From Kutzneria viridogrisea (GTDB taxonomy: Bacteria > Actinomycetota > Actinomycetes > Mycobacteriales > Pseudonocardiaceae), in NCBI GenBank assembly GCA_014138725.1, contig JACJID010000001.1, forward strand, positions 372,001-436,000: a DNA stretch of 64,000 nucleotides. Direction: 5' to 3'. Below are positions 18,155 to 27,334 of this stretch, one piece after another; position 1 is the first letter of the stretch, and every line of letters begins with the position of its first letter. A program made the translations under genes and the position numbers. Below the pieces are notes generated by a model. It searched no databases. It had not been told where the DNA came from and saw only the letters and a program-made list of their open reading frames with translations.

Positions 18155-19315
18155 TCACCGAACCGGGTGAGCAGCCGAGTAGTCCGCCAGTTCGATGCGG
18201 GTGGCGAACCTGTCGGTCATCCTGAGCAGCATCCGCAGCAGCAGGCCCGAGCGGAACATGGCGTTGCGGGCCCACATGCCCGGCCTGCTGCGCGGCGCCA
18301 GGAACGGGCCCGCGCTGCCCTGCCTGGAGACCTTCGCGTAGCCGCGGAACGCCTCCTCGTAGCGCTGGAACGCCACGCGGTGGTCCCCGCCCGCCGCGAG
18401 CAGTTCCCCGGCGAGCACGTAGGCGCCGACCACGGCCAGGCCCGTGCCGAACCCGCCCAGCGTGTTGCCGTACGCGGAGTCACCCAGCAGCACGACCCGG
18501 CCCCTGGCGTAGTGCTCGACGCTCACCCGGCTGATCGAGTCCAGGTAGAACCCGGACGAACCCGGCACCCGGTCGAGCAGTTCGGGGATGCGCCAGTCAC
18601 CGCCCTGGTAGGCGTCGATCACCAGCTTCTGCTGCTGCGCCACGTCGTACCGGTCGTAGCTCAGCGCCGGTGCGGCGAACACGAACAGGGCCGGTGCCTT
18701 CGGGCCGCCCAGCGCCACCATACGGCCCGGCTCGTTGTACATCACCGCCTGCGCCGAGCCGAGGCCCAGATCGGCCAGCGCGTAGTAGTAGCCCAGGTGC
18801 TCGACGTAGTCCGACTCCGGGCCGAACGCCAGGCGCCGCACGGTCGAGTGGATGCCGTCCGCGCCCACGACCAGGTCGAAACCGCGCGCCGGGCCCTGCT
18901 CGAAGGTCACCTCCACCCCGTCCGCGGACTCGGTCAGCGAGGTGATCGAGTCGCCGAACACGTACTCGCAGTCCTGGGCGGTGCGCTCGTACAGCAGCCG
19001 GGACAGGTCGCCCCGGCGGATCTCGATCTCCCCGCCGGTGAACTCGCCGGGGATCACCGCCAGCCGCTGGCCCCGCGCGTTGACGATCGTCTGGTCCCGG
19101 CCGCCGGTCTGCTGCCGACGCACCTCCGCCAGGATGCCCATGCGCTCCAGCACCGTGCGGTGCGTGGCACCCTTGAAGTCGACCGCCTGCCCGCCCTCGC
19201 GCAGGGCGGGGGCCCGCTCCACGACCGTGACCTCGCAGCCGTAGCGGGCCAGCCAGAGGGCGAGCGCGGGTCCGGCGATGCTCGCGCCGGAGATCAGGAC
19301 CTTGGTGTTCTGCAT
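18155..19315 (-). CDS. FAD-dependent monooxygenase
   Basis: A 386-residue flavoprotein of the aromatic-hydroxylase/TetX-like type. It has the Rossmann motif VLISGASIAGPALALWL at residues 5-21, an internal DG segment (VVGADGIHSTVRR near 155) and the FAD-ribityl block VVLLGDSAYGNTLGGFGTG near 275. ATG 19315 was chosen because the protein then starts immediately before the first beta-strand. The substrate is unknown. The 110-bp gap to the SET gene leaves it unclear whether it shares the synthetase transcript. Confidence 0.87.
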   Translation of the reverse strand: MQNTKVLISGASIAGPALALWLARYGCEVTVVERAPALREGGQAVDFKGATHRTVLERMGILAEVRRQQTGGRDQTIVNARGQRLAVIPGEFTGGEIEIRRGDLSRLLYERTAQDCEYVFGDSITSLTESADGVEVTFEQGPARGFDLVVGADGIHSTVRRLAFGPESDYVEHLGYYYALADLGLGSAQAVMYNEPGRMVALGGPKAPALFVFAAPALSYDRYDVAQQQKLVIDAYQGGDWRIPELLDRVPGSSGFYLDSISRVSVEHYARGRVVLLGDSAYGNTLGGFGTGLAVVGAYVLAGELLAAGGDHRVAFQRYEEAFRGYAKVSRQGSAGPFLAPRSRPGMWARNAMFRSGLLLRMLLRMTDRFATRIELADYSAAHPVR

Positions 19316-19393
19316 GGCCAGATCCTGTAAGGGCCCGCGCACCGCCGACTGACCGCGCGCTGACCCGCCGCTGACGGGGTCTACCGGGGTGGG

Positions 19394-20818
19394 TCAGGGC
19401 GCCGCGTTGAGCAGGTCCAGTGCGCTCTGCTGGCGGGCCGCGTCGAGCTGGTCGAGTGGGCCGGCCCACATCAGCCCGTAGGCGTCGAAGGTGTTGCGGT
19501 CGTGGGCGTAGGCCGAGGCCGCCTGCCTGGACAGGTAGGAGCTGTACGGGTGGTCGGACAGCGCGCGGTTGAGCGCGGCCAGACCCCGCACGTAGGCGCC
19601 CTTGAAGGACGGGCCGTCGGCCCCGCTGCCGCCCGGGGACTCACCGGGGTCGCGCAGGACGCCGCCCGGGTTGAGCGAGCCGCTGCCGGTGGAGGCGTTG
19701 GCCAGGGTCCGCGCCGTGCCGAGCAGGCCGGTGTCCCCGGTCGCCCGGGACAGCTCGGTCAGTGCCGCCAGCGGTACGCCCTGGTTGTAGGTCCACACCG
19801 TGTCCCCGTTGTTGGTGCAGGTGTTGAGGTTGATGCCGTCGTTGACCAGGTTCGAGCTGTTGATCATGCGGGTGCCCTGGAACCAGGACCAGTCGGCGCG
19901 GGCGCGTCGCAGGTACGTGCTGTCCCCGGGGATCCTGTTGTGCAGCGCGGAGTTCAGCTGGATGTAGAGCGAGTTGGTGATCGCGTTCTTGTAGGTCTTC
20001 TTGGTGCTCCACCAGACTCCGCCGCCGCAGGTGCCGTCCCAGTAGCTGAACATGTGCTCGGCGGCGGTGCGGGCGGTGCTCAGGTACCGGCTGTCCCCGG
20101 TCAGGTCGTAGGCGTCCACCCAGGCCATGCCCCACCACCCGGTGTCGTCCAGGTAGTCGTTGGTGAACGCCCCGTGCTGCGCGTCGTAGGTGTTGGCGAT
20201 GGCGTAGCGGTAACTGCCCATGCCGGTCACGCGGATGTTGTCGATGACGGCGGTCAGGGCGTTGGCGGAGTTCCACCAGTTGGTGGTGGCCCACAGGCCG
20301 GTGCTCCGCGTGTAGTTCATCATCAGCGCGGTGGCGGCAGCGGTGCGCCGGTTGCCCGCGTTCCAGGTGGTGCGGTACCAGGCCGTGCAGGCGATGGCAC
20401 CTGAACCACCCGCCTGGCCGCAGGCGCGCAGCAGGCCGATGCCACCGCTGTTCCAGTCGTCGGAGTTGTACATCAGGGTCCGCCAGCCGGTCTGGCCCGC
20501 CGGTGTGACCGTGTCGCCGAGCTTGCTGCCGCCCGTCCAGGTCCGGCCGCTGTCGAAGGACCGGTCCAGCCACACGTGGTCGCCCGCGGCCCCGCCGGAG
20601 ATCGAGGCCCAGCCCATGTCGTCGCTGTCGTCCAGGTGCAGGGTGAGGCGCCTGCCGCCGGTGCCTGCCTCGCCCACCTGGCGATCGCCCGGCGACAGCG
20701 CGGGATCCCTTGTGTCGCAGTACTTGTTGCAGATCGCGGCACTGGGCGCGGCGTGCGCCGGAGCCGGAACCAGCAGTGCCGTCAGGGCGGCTGTCGTGAG
20801 GATGGCCGCTCGGACCAT
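19394..20818 (-). CDS. Secreted glycoside hydrolase family 76 (alpha-1,6-mannanase)
   Basis: A 474-residue exported protein with a signal peptide ending APAHAAPS. After an N-terminal segment of ~130 residues comes an (alpha/alpha)6-barrel with the GH76 signature of consecutive aspartates in [12 protein letters not shown] near residue 222. Further family blocks are [18 protein letters not shown] near 262 and [12 protein letters not shown] near 340. GH76 enzymes cleave alpha-1,6-mannan of fungal walls or actinobacterial glycans. It lies 12 bp downstream of the SGNH hydrolase on the same strand, so the two are probably one secreted-enzyme operon. Confidence 0.9.
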   Translation of the reverse strand: MVRAAILTTAALTALLVPAPAHAAPSAAICNKYCDTRDPALSPGDRQVGEAGTGGRRLTLHLDDSDDMGWASISGGAAGDHVWLDRSFDSGRTWTGGSKLGDTVTPAGQTGWRTLMYNSDDWNSGGIGLLRACGQAGGSGAIACTAWYRTTWNAGNRRTAAATALMMNYTRSTGLWATTNWWNSANALTAVIDNIRVTGMGSYRYAIANTYDAQHGAFTNDYLDDTGWWGMAWVDAYDLTGDSRYLSTARTAAEHMFSYWDGTCGGGVWWSTKKTYKNAITNSLYIQLNSALHNRIPGDSTYLRRARADWSWFQGTRMINSSNLVNDGINLNTCTNNGDTVWTYNQGVPLAALTELSRATGDTGLLGTARTLANASTGSGSLNPGGVLRDPGESPGGSGADGPSFKGAYVRGLAALNRALSDHPYSSYLSRQAASAYAHDRNTFDAYGLMWAGPLDQLDAARQQSALDLLNAAP

Positions 20819-20830
20819 GAGACCTCCCCG

Positions 20831-22312
20831 TCACTCGGTGACCACGCCGGTCGCGATCTGTCCGAAATCGGACTGGTTCACCCAGGCGTGCACCGAACCG
20901 TCCTGGTTGACCACCAGGTAGTCGGCGTGGCCGTCCCCGGTGACATCGGCGTAGCGGACCTGGTCCGGCACGGTGGTGGCGCCGGGGTTCGCCTGGCCCC
21001 CGTCCACCCAGCCGCCGTGCCCGTCCCCGCCCCTGTTGTAGAAGACCCGGGTCGAGCCGTCCTGGTTGACCAGCAGGTAGTCGGCCCGCCGGTCCCCGTC
21101 CAGGTCGGCCAGCCGCACGCGGTCGCGGTCGGTGGTCAGGCCACCGGCCACCTGCCCGTCGTCGACCCAGCCGCCGTGCCCGTCACCGCCCCGGTACAGC
21201 CAGGCGTGCACCGAGCCGTTGTCGTTGAGCACCAGGTAGTCGGCGTGGCCGTCCCCGTCCAGGTCCGCGAACCTGACCTGCTCGCGGTTGGTGGTGGTCC
21301 CGGTGGCGACCTGGCCGCCGTCCACCCAGCCCCCGTGGCCGTCACCGCCCCGGTTCAGCCAGGCGTGCACCGAGCCGTTGTCGTTGAGCAGCAGGTAATC
21401 TGCGTGGCCGTCCCCGTCGAAGTCGGCGAGGCGCACGCGGCCGCGGTCGGTGGTCAGCCCGGAAGCGACCTGGCCCCAGGGGATCCACCCGCCGTGGCCG
21501 TCCCCGCCCTTGTTGATCCAGGCGTCCACGGAGCCGTTGTCGTTGAGCACCAGGTAATCCGCGTGGCCGTCCCCGTCCAGGTCGGCCCAGCGCACCTTGC
21601 TGCGGGTCTCCGGCGCGCCCGGCGCGGGCACCCTGCCCTGGAACCAGCCGTTGGCGTAACCCTGGCGCAGCCCGGCGTCGAAGGCCCGCGCCATCGTCGC
21701 GTAGCCGGAGTCGTTGGGGTGCAGGCGGTCGTTGAGCTGCGCCGAGGTCAGCGGCAGGTCCTCGTACACGATCTTGCCCCCGCTGGCGCGGTACTGGGCC
21801 ACCAGCGCGCGGGCCCGGTTGTTGTAGTCGGCGACCAGCGACTCCAGGCCCGGGGTCACCCCGATCAGCCCGGACAACACGAGCGTCACCCCGGGCCGGT
21901 CGGCGTAGATCCGCGCCACCAGCGCCGCGAGCCGGTCCGCGGCGTGCGGCTTGTCCGCGCCCCGGTCCAGGTCGTTGATGCCGATGTGCAACAGCACCAC
22001 GTCCGGCCGGTAGGTGGCCAGCCAGACGTCCACCTGTCCCGCGATGTCGTTGATCATCCACCCGCTGTGGCCCTCGTTGTCCGGATCGGACAGCTGGCCC
22101 GCCCGCACCGAACCGACCAGGTCCAGCCGGTAGTTCGACTGGCCCGCCTGCGCCTGGGACAGCGGGAGCCGGTAGCCCGCCCCGGTCGAGCTGCCCACCC
22201 CGAAGGTGATCGAGTCGCCCAGCGGCATCACGCGGACCACGGGCAGCGGGGCGGGTGCGGACGGACTCCCGGCCAGCAGTGCGGTCAAGACCAGTGCGGC
22301 AGCAGTCCTCAC
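20831..22312 (-). CDS. Secreted SGNH/GDSL esterase with C-terminal FG-GAP repeats
   Basis: A 493-residue protein starting at GTG 22312, which has AAGGAGG seven bases upstream; a longer ATG frame at 22351 has no such site. A signal peptide is followed by the SGNH set: MPLGDSITFG, HIGINDL and DRLHPNDSGY. The C-terminal half carries five ~50-residue FG-GAP/VCBS-type repeats, each with a D.DGDGHADYL calcium-loop motif (one reads DLDGDRRADYL, another DVTGDGHADYL), predicted to form a propeller. It probably deacylates a surface or plant polysaccharide. The repeats are highly alike in DNA, a sign of recent duplication. Confidence 0.9.
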   Translation of the reverse strand: MRTAAALVLTALLAGSPSAPAPLPVVRVMPLGDSITFGVGSSTGAGYRLPLSQAQAGQSNYRLDLVGSVRAGQLSDPDNEGHSGWMINDIAGQVDVWLATYRPDVVLLHIGINDLDRGADKPHAADRLAALVARIYADRPGVTLVLSGLIGVTPGLESLVADYNNRARALVAQYRASGGKIVYEDLPLTSAQLNDRLHPNDSGYATMARAFDAGLRQGYANGWFQGRVPAPGAPETRSKVRWADLDGDGHADYLVLNDNGSVDAWINKGGDGHGGWIPWGQVASGLTTDRGRVRLADFDGDGHADYLLLNDNGSVHAWLNRGGDGHGGWVDGGQVATGTTTNREQVRFADLDGDGHADYLVLNDNGSVHAWLYRGGDGHGGWVDDGQVAGGLTTDRDRVRLADLDGDRRADYLLVNQDGSTRVFYNRGGDGHGGWVDGGQANPGATTVPDQVRYADVTGDGHADYLVVNQDGSVHAWVNQSDFGQIATGVVTE

Positions 22313-22373
22313 CGGTGCCTCCTTCGGCGCGCAGGGAGATCCAGTGTCCACCCGGCGCGGCGAAGTGTGCGCA

Positions 22374-22392
22374 GTCCTGTCCTGGACAGGAC
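22374..22392. promoter_or_regulatory. 19-bp perfect palindrome upstream of the SGNH esterase
   Basis: GTCCTGTCC and its exact complement flank one central base. It lies about 62 bp upstream of the esterase GTG and 17 bp beyond the stop of the preceding gene. Placement fits an operator for the esterase/mannanase operon; it is short for a terminator. Confidence 0.45.
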
Positions 22393-22408
22393 AAGAGGCG
22401 CCGCCGCC

Positions 22409-22909
22409 CTAGACGGCCACCGGCTCCAGGGCGCCGATCTCCGCCAGGGACAGGCCGATCTGCTCGTGCAGGAAGCGCACCATGGTCCAGTGCGGCAGCG
22501 CGTCCTCGTCGAACGGCCCGAACTCCCGCTGGTAGAGCGGGATCCACCGCAGCGCCTGCTCGATCGCCTGCTCGCGGCCCGGTTCCCGCTGGTAGTCCTC
22601 GTAGGCGATGCTGCGGTGCTCGATGAAGCAGCGGCCGGGCAGCGCCTGTTCGCACAGCTGGCGGTACTCCGCGGTCTGCAGGATCAGGTAGTGCCACACC
22701 TCGTCGATCTCCTGCTCCACCGGCAGGAACAGCCCGGCCAGCCGCTCGCGGTGCTTGGACACGAGGTAGAGGTAGCGCAGGCATTCGAGGACCTGGCGGC
22801 GCACGAAGGGCTCCTCGGCACCGGTCTCGTGCACGAAGTGCTGGACGACCTCCTCGTGCAGCTGCTCGCCGAGCAGCGCGCGCAGGTGGTCGGCGGTGAC
22901 CGCGGGCAT
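22409..22909 (-). CDS. GRDP/DUF1399-like protein of the putative RiPP cassette
   Basis: A 166-residue protein read from ATG 22909, with CAGGAGTAGTC upstream; the gap to the ligase stop is 2 bp. The central block EIDEVWHYLILQTAEYRQLC near residues 68-86 and FIEHRS near 95 resemble the D..WH....Y...C.....H pattern of glycine-rich-domain-containing (DUF1399) proteins, where the polar residues look like a metal or active site. No function is established for that family. Being the third gene after a short precursor and an adenylating enzyme, it is a candidate modification or partner protein. Confidence 0.62.
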   Translation of the reverse strand: MPAVTADHLRALLGEQLHEEVVQHFVHETGAEEPFVRRQVLECLRYLYLVSKHRERLAGLFLPVEQEIDEVWHYLILQTAEYRQLCEQALPGRCFIEHRSIAYEDYQREPGREQAIEQALRWIPLYQREFGPFDEDALPHWTMVRFLHEQIGLSLAEIGALEPVAV

Positions 22910-22911
22910 GA

Positions 22912-24159
22912 CTACTCCTGTCCTGAGCCGAGCTCGTTCACCAGCCAGGCGTACTTGCCCGACTTGCCGATCGGGATGTGGGTGCTGTGCAGCACCTCGC
23001 AGCGCAGTCCGGTGGCCTCGAACACCGTTCGGGCCAGTCGCGACTCGTCCTCCGGCGACAGGGAGTGGTTGTCGAAGGTCGTGTACGACAGCCGCGCGGT
23101 CTCCGTCACGTGCAGCTGGTACACGAAGACCTCCGGCGTGGTCCCGCTGATCCAGCTGTCCAGGTCGTCCTGGGAGACCAGGGCCCGGTCCAGCCGCAGC
23201 AGTTCCTTCTCCCGCCCGCAGAAGCGGGTGATCTTGGTGGGGTCGGGCGTGCCGTCGGCGGTGCGGGCGCAGTCCCCGGAGCGGTAGCGGATCAGCGGCA
23301 TGTACGGGTTGCGCACGCTGGACACGATCAGGCTGTAGATCGTGCTGCCCGGCGCGACCGGCAGCAGTTCCACGCTCATCTTGTCCAGGTACGGCCGGTA
23401 GGTGCCGTCCGGGTCGCTGTAGTACATGTAGCCCAGTTCGGTGCTGCCGAACAGGTCCACGATGGGGCAGTCGAACACCAGCTCCAGGTACCGCCGCACG
23501 TTCACCGGGGTGTACTCGTAGGCGTGCACGATGCTGGCGGGCTTGGGGAACCGGTCCCACAGGTCCCACTCGGTGACCTTCCTGGCCAGGTGGGCCAGGT
23601 GGTAGCTGGAACAGTCCAGGTGGTACCAGCCCTGCGGATGTGCCTGCTGTACAAGGGAGATCTCCGACAGCATGCGCTCGACGTCGGCGCGCTGCCACAG
23701 CTGTGGGTCCAGGTGCAGGTTGAGGTACGTCGTGCGCTCGTCCAGCCGCCGGTCCGCCAGGCTGGGCACCGGCTGCGGCTGCCCGCCGTGCTTGGCCGCG
23801 TTGACCCGCGCCACGTGTTCGGTGGCCAGCACGGTGGTGATCGACACGCGCTGGCAGTCCGCCGCCCAGGTGCGGCTCAGCTCGGGGTGCTCGCTCCACA
23901 GCCGGTAGTAGGACTTCAGCAGGAAGTACGGCGGCCGGATGATCTGCATCCGGGCGTGGTTGGTCCCGGTGGACAGCACGAACTCGGCCTGTCCCGTGCG
24001 CAGGGCCTCAGCCAGCTGCGGGGTCATCCAGTTGTCCGGGAAGCCCCGCGCGATCTCCGTCTTCTCCAGCACGGGGAAGTGGCCCCGGCGCACCGAGTCT
24101 CGGTAGATCGGGATCTGGCTGACCTGCTCGACCATCTCAGCGGTCGGTTGACCGTCCAT
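22912..24159 (-). CDS. PaaK-like adenylate-forming enzyme of the putative RiPP cassette
   Basis: A 415-residue protein from ATG 24159. It resembles the phenylacetate-CoA ligase/CapK group of the ANL superfamily: LSTGTNHARM near residue 62, DLFGSTELGYMYY near 220 (equivalent of the A5 motif), PLIRYRSGDCA near 275 and FCGREKELLRLDR near 300 (hinge region). The C-terminal domain looks present but short. Such enzymes activate a carboxylate as the acyl-adenylate, often forming a thioester. No carrier protein is nearby. A 42-residue peptide gene lies just upstream, so the target may be that peptide (inference). Confidence 0.8.
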   Translation of the reverse strand: MDGQPTAEMVEQVSQIPIYRDSVRRGHFPVLEKTEIARGFPDNWMTPQLAEALRTGQAEFVLSTGTNHARMQIIRPPYFLLKSYYRLWSEHPELSRTWAADCQRVSITTVLATEHVARVNAAKHGGQPQPVPSLADRRLDERTTYLNLHLDPQLWQRADVERMLSEISLVQQAHPQGWYHLDCSSYHLAHLARKVTEWDLWDRFPKPASIVHAYEYTPVNVRRYLELVFDCPIVDLFGSTELGYMYYSDPDGTYRPYLDKMSVELLPVAPGSTIYSLIVSSVRNPYMPLIRYRSGDCARTADGTPDPTKITRFCGREKELLRLDRALVSQDDLDSWISGTTPEVFVYQLHVTETARLSYTTFDNHSLSPEDESRLARTVFEATGLRCEVLHSTHIPIGKSGKYAWLVNELGSGQE

Positions 24160-24185
24160 GGACCTCGTTCCCCAGGTGGTGGTGG

Positions 24186-24213
24186 GGCGGGGTGGGCACC
24201 GGCCCACCCCGCC
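24186..24213 (-). terminator. Hairpin directly after the 42-residue precursor gene
   Basis: A perfect 12-bp GC stem (GGCGGGGTGGGC with its complement) around a 4-base loop, 6 bp past the precursor stop and 26 bp before the ligase start. There is no T tract. It probably acts as an attenuator or RNA stabiliser that makes precursor mRNA exceed enzyme mRNA. Confidence 0.6.
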
Positions 24214-24219
24214 CTCGGG

Positions 24220-24348
24220 TCAGCGGCTGATGCAGCCGGTCTTCGCCCGGGAGATACAGCCGTCCTTGCCCGAGCCGTTGGCGGAGTTCGCCGCGACCCA
24301 CTGGGACCAGTTGCCGTCCTGGGCGATCTTCTTGATCAGCTGCTCCAT
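24220..24348 (-). CDS. Candidate RiPP precursor peptide (42 residues)
   Basis: This short frame has an excellent ribosome site (AGGAGGTTCGGC then ATG). The peptide opens MEQLIKKIAQDGNWSQW, an amphipathic leader-like helix. A small-residue linker (NSANGSGKD) follows, and the end is GCISRAKTGCISR, in which GCISR occurs twice. The C-terminal part holds both cysteines plus Ser and Thr, typical of a modified core. It is followed at once by a hairpin and then two genes for an adenylating enzyme and a DUF1399-like protein. No lanthionine, lasso or YcaO enzyme is beside it, so the modification type is unknown. It could instead be a small structural or signalling peptide. Confidence 0.68.
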   Translation of the reverse strand: MEQLIKKIAQDGNWSQWVAANSANGSGKDGCISRAKTGCISR

Positions 24349-24454
24349 GCCGAACCTCCTGGGATGGTGATCTACGGACGCCTCCGACAGTAAAGGCATG
24401 GCAAAGCAAGGGTCAAGGCGTCGATCGGACCGATTGGCCTCGTGACCTGGTATT

Positions 24455-25336
24455 ATGACTTCAGTGGTGAGTGAAAATATTCTCGTACTCGACGGCGGGC
24501 TGTCCAACCAGTTGGTGGCCGGCGGACACGACCTGTCCGACCACCTGTGGTCGGCGCGGCTGCTGCGGGACGAGCCCGCGGCGATCGAGGCCGCGCACCT
24601 GGCCTACTTCCGTGCCGGGGCCGACGTGGCCACCACTGCCAGCTACCAGGCCAGCTTCGAGGGCTTCGCGCGCAGCGGCCTGGACCGTGCCCGGGCCGAG
24701 GAGTTGTTGCGGCGCAGCGTGGAACTGGCCCGCAGTGCCGCCGACAAGTCCGAAGTGGACCGTCAACTGCTGGTGGCGGCCTCGGTGGGGCCGTACGGGG
24801 CGGTGCTCGCCGACGGCTCGGAGTACCGGGGCCGGTACGGGCTGAGCGTGGCCGAACTGGCCGAGTTCCACCGGCCCCGCGTGCGGGCTCTCGCCGCTGC
24901 CGGGCCGGATCTGCTTGCGCTGGAGACGATCCCCGACGTGGACGAGGCCCGCGCCCTGCTGTCGGTGGTCGGCGGACTGGGGGTGCCGGTCTGGCTGTCG
25001 TTCAGCGCGCGAGGTGCCCACACCTGCGCCGGTCAGCCGTTGGCCGAGGCGTTCGCGCTGGCCCGTGAGGTCGACGAGGTGATCGCCGTGGGTGTCAACT
25101 GCTGCGAGCCCGCCGATGTCGACCGCGCCGTGCCGCTGGCCGCCGAGGTCTCCGGCAAGCCGGTGGTGGTCTACCCCAACAGCGGGGAGCGCTGGGACGG
25201 GTCATGGCGGGGGAGTCGCACCTTCGACCCCGCCCGGGTCAGCGCCTGGCTCGCCGCCGGGGCACGACTGGTCGGCGGCTGCTGCCGGGTCGGGCCCGAG
25301 CAGATCGCCGAGGTGGCGCGGGTGGTGCGGGGGTGA
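24455..25336 (+). CDS. mmuM: Homocysteine S-methyltransferase
   Basis: A 293-residue barrel enzyme that moves a methyl group from S-methylmethionine or S-adenosylmethionine to homocysteine, giving methionine. LVLDGGLSNQL opens the barrel. The zinc-binding cysteines are in VGVNCC near residue 212 and GGCCR near 274, all three present. TATTAT at 24451-24456 overlaps the ATG; if it is a -10 box, translation would begin leaderless at GTG 24464 or 24467. Divergent from the RiPP precursor gene with a ~105-bp shared promoter region. Confidence 0.92.
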   Translation: MTSVVSENILVLDGGLSNQLVAGGHDLSDHLWSARLLRDEPAAIEAAHLAYFRAGADVATTASYQASFEGFARSGLDRARAEELLRRSVELARSAADKSEVDRQLLVAASVGPYGAVLADGSEYRGRYGLSVAELAEFHRPRVRALAAAGPDLLALETIPDVDEARALLSVVGGLGVPVWLSFSARGAHTCAGQPLAEAFALAREVDEVIAVGVNCCEPADVDRAVPLAAEVSGKPVVVYPNSGERWDGSWRGSRTFDPARVSAWLAAGARLVGGCCRVGPEQIAEVARVVRG

Positions 25337-25362
25337 GGCCCGCCGAGACGGCTCGGCGGGCC
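25337..25362. terminator. Bidirectional hairpin between mmuM and htpG
   Basis: A perfect 11-bp stem (GGCCCGCCGAG) with a 4-base loop, located between two convergent stop codons. Placement suits a shared rho-independent-like terminator. Confidence 0.75.
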
Positions 25363-25367
25363 CCCGC

Positions 25368-27242
25368 TCACAGCGACTGCTCCAGGCGGTTGGCCAGGAG
25401 CTTGACGAAGCGCGACGGGTCACCGAGTTCGCCGCCCTCGGCGAGCAGGGCCATGCCGTAGATCAGCTCGGCCGTCTCGGGCAGCCGCTCGTCCTCGGGG
25501 TGCTCGGCGTGCGCCGCGCGCAGGCCCGCCACCAGCGGGTGCCCCGGGTTGAGCTCCAGGATGCGCTTGATCTGCGGCAGCTGCTGACCCATCGCCCGGT
25601 ACATCTTCTCCAGGGTGGGCGTCATGTCGTGGCTGTCGCCGACGATGCAGGCCGGGGAGGTGGTCAGCCGCGAGGACAGCCGCACCTCCTTGACGTGCTC
25701 CTCCAGTGCGCTGCCCATCCAGGTCAGCAGCCCGGCGAACTCCGCCTTCTGCTCCTCGTCCTGGTTCTCGTCCAGGTCCACCTGGCCCTTGGCGATGGAC
25801 TGGAACTGCTTGCCCTCGAAGCCGGGGACCGCGTCCACCCACATCTCGTCGATCGGGTCGGTGAGCACCAGCACCTCGAAACCCTTGGCCTGGAAGGCTT
25901 CCAGGTGCGGGGAGTTCTCGATGGCGGTGCGCGACTCGCCGGTGAGGTAGTAGATGTGCTCCTGGCCCTCCTTCATCCGCTCCACGTACTGGGCCAGCCT
26001 GGTGGGCTTGTCCGCGTCGTGGGTGGACTCGAAGGAGCAGATCTCCAGGATCGCCTCCCGGTTGTCGAAGTCGTCGAGCAGGCCTTCCTTGACCGCCCGG
26101 CCGAACTCCTTCCAGAAGGTCCCGTACTTCTCCGCGTCCAGGGACTTCACCGTGGACAGCACCCTCTTGACCAGGCGCTTGCGGATCAGCTGGATCTGCC
26201 TGTCCTGCTGGAGGATCTCCCGCGAGACGTTCAGCGACAGGTCCGCGGCGTCCACCACGCCCTTGACGAAGCGCAGGTACTCCGGCATCAGCGCTTCGCA
26301 GTCGTCCATGATGAACACGCGCTTGACGTAGAGCTGCACCCCGCGCTTGCGCTCGCGCATGAACAGGTCCATCGGCGCCCGCGAGGGGATGAACAGCAGC
26401 GCCTGGTACTCGAACGTACCCTCAGCCTGGAAACGCACCGTCTCCAGCGGGTCGTTCCAGTCGTGGCTGATGTGCTTGTAGAACTCGGTGTACTCCTGCT
26501 CGGTGACCTCGCTGGAGGCGCGTGCCCACAGCGCCTTCATCGAGTTGACCGTCTCCACGGTCGGCTCGGCGCCCTCCTCGGTGGGCTCCGCCGCCATCCG
26601 GATCGGCCAGGTGAGGAAGTCCGAGTAGCGCTTGACGATCTCGCGGACCTTCGCCGCCGAGGTGTAGTCGAACAGTTGGTCCTCGGCGTCGACCGGCTTG
26701 AGGTGCAGGGTGACCGCGGTGCCCTGCGGGGCGTCCGCCACCGGCTCGATCGTGTAGGTGCCCGCGCCCTCCGACTCCCAGCGCACGCCCTCGTCCGAAC
26801 CCGCCTTGCGGGTCACCAGCGTCACCTTGTCGGCCACCATGAAGCTCGCGTAGAAGCCCACGCCGAACTGGCCGATCAGCTCCTGCGAGGCCGCCGCGTC
26901 CTGCGACTCCTTGAGCTTGCGCAGGAACTCCGCGGTGCCCGACTTGGCGATCGTGCCGATCAGGCTGATGACCTCGTCCCGGCTCATGCCGATGCCGTTG
27001 TCCCGCACCGTCAGTGTGCGCTGCTCGCTGTCGATTTCGATCGCCACGTGCAGGTCCGAGGTGTCGGCCTGCAACTCCTTGTCGCGGAACGCCTCCAGCC
27101 GCAACTTGTCCAGTGCGTCCGAGGCGTTGGACACCAGCTCGCGCAGGAAGGTGTCCTTGTTCGAGTAGATCGAGTGGATCATCAGCTGCAACAGCTGACG
27201 GGCCTCGGACTGGAACTCCAGGGTTTCGATCGGCGCGGTCAC
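25368..27242 (-). CDS. htpG: HSP90 family chaperone HtpG
   Basis: A 624-residue chaperone starting at GTG 27242 with GGAAAGGAAG upstream. The GHKL ATPase motifs are intact: [10 protein letters not shown] near residue 36, [10 protein letters not shown] near 80 and [11 protein letters not shown] near 118. The middle and C-terminal dimerisation domains are full length. It assists late protein folding in the cytosol in an ATP-driven clamp cycle. It is a conserved single-gene locus. Confidence 0.96.
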
Positions 27243-27334
27243 GTGCTTCCTTTCCAGCTGTCTCCCCACGACTGCCGACCGATCTTACCGGACGGGCCGG
27301 CCCCGAATCCTCGAAGCCCGCACATTGCCCGCCG

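Noticed and set aside
18155-19342. The first flavin monooxygenase as a tailoring enzyme of the Pls-like product
   Set aside because: A 110-bp gap separates it from the SET gene and nothing in the sequence ties its substrate to the polymer, so the link was not claimed.
24220-24507. 95-residue reading of the small RiPP gene
   Set aside because: The extra 53 residues overlap the divergent promoter and lack a ribosome site, while an ideal AGGAGG lies before the ATG at 24348.
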